Shown in pieces: positions 63,996 through 64,000 of a stretch of 64,000 nucleotides of DNA; positions within the stretch are counted from its first letter, which is position 1, and each line of letters starts with the position of its first letter. Made by a program: the position numbers and the translations under genes. Below the pieces are notes generated by a model, which saw nothing but the letters and a program-made list of their open reading frames with translations, had not been told where the DNA came from and made no database searches. Source of the DNA: Apilactobacillus zhangqiuensis (GTDB lineage Bacteria > Bacillota > Bacilli > Lactobacillales > Lactobacillaceae); NCBI RefSeq assembly GCF_019656215.1, contig NZ_BPLK01000002.1, forward strand, positions 124,001 through 188,000. The letters are read 5' to 3'.

Positions 63996-64000
63996 ATGGA
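63996..64000 (+). CDS. clpC: start of clpC (only five bases in window)
   Basis: An ATG at 63996 lies about eight bases after GTGAGG, fifteen bases after the ctsR stop. Identity as clpC is inferred from the usual ctsR-clpC order; nothing else can be read. Confidence 0.5.

Noticed and set aside
1-64000. CRISPR array or prophage
   Set aside because: No regularly spaced repeats, integrase, capsid or lysis genes are seen.

Overview
The window looks like chromosome from a low-GC member of the Lactobacillaceae. The evidence is the peptide-scavenging set (Opp transporter, PepX, proline iminopeptidase), the YkoEDC-type thiamine-precursor transporter, strong AAGGAGG ribosome binding sites, frequent TTG/GTG starts, and the serS, tRNA cluster, ctsR-clpC order. 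I cannot fix the genus from sequence alone. No rRNA, prophage, insertion sequence or CRISPR array is visible. The content is mostly housekeeping genes and transporters, with one clear scar of gene loss.

Layout. 1-3.5 kb: guanine-riboswitch-controlled xanthine permease (cut by the window edge), asparaginase, and a protein built from four Sm-like units. 3.5-6.6 kb: ECF transporter under a TPP riboswitch. 6.7-15.2 kb: D,D-carboxypeptidase, an amino acid permease divergent from a LysR regulator, a large FAD/NAD(P)-binding protein and small hypotheticals. 15.2-18.2 kb: a TrpXYZ-like ABC transporter behind a 5' leader that encodes an 18-residue peptide with two Trp codons, followed by alternative hairpins and a terminator. 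18.3-30.3 kb: a second permease, an ABC-F ATPase, a small membrane protein that seems to start at ATC, two proline-specific peptidases, a Nudix hydrolase and kinase pair, AzlCD (azlC also seems to start at ATC) and HflX. 30.5-36.3 kb: the five-gene opp operon. 36.3-42.1 kb: a phosphatase, HelD, CoaA and GuaA.

42.3-44.8 kb: three small exported or membrane proteins of unknown role, then a proA 3' remnant joined to a 5'-truncated drug/metabolite transporter. 45-50.6 kb: zinc alcohol dehydrogenase, a fumarate-reductase-like flavoprotein, an alpha-type carbonic anhydrase without a signal peptide, and an RluA/DUF1003 operon. 50.8-58.3 kb: acetyltransferases, a cation efflux protein, a DtxR/MntR-type regulator, a split ThrE exporter, a TauE/DUF1634 pair, a PAP2 phosphatase and an esterase. 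58.3-64 kb: lysine-riboswitch LysP, a deoxynucleoside kinase, T-box serS, eight tRNA genes, and autoregulated ctsR with the first bases of clpC.

The common theme is import of amino acids, peptides, purines and vitamin precursors. Five RNA-level control elements are seen: guanine, TPP and lysine riboswitches, a serine T-box, and the candidate tryptophan leader peptide. The most novel-looking items are that tryptophan leader, the two candidate AUC starts, the four-unit Sm-like protein, the opp intergenic hairpins and the proA/EamA deletion scar.
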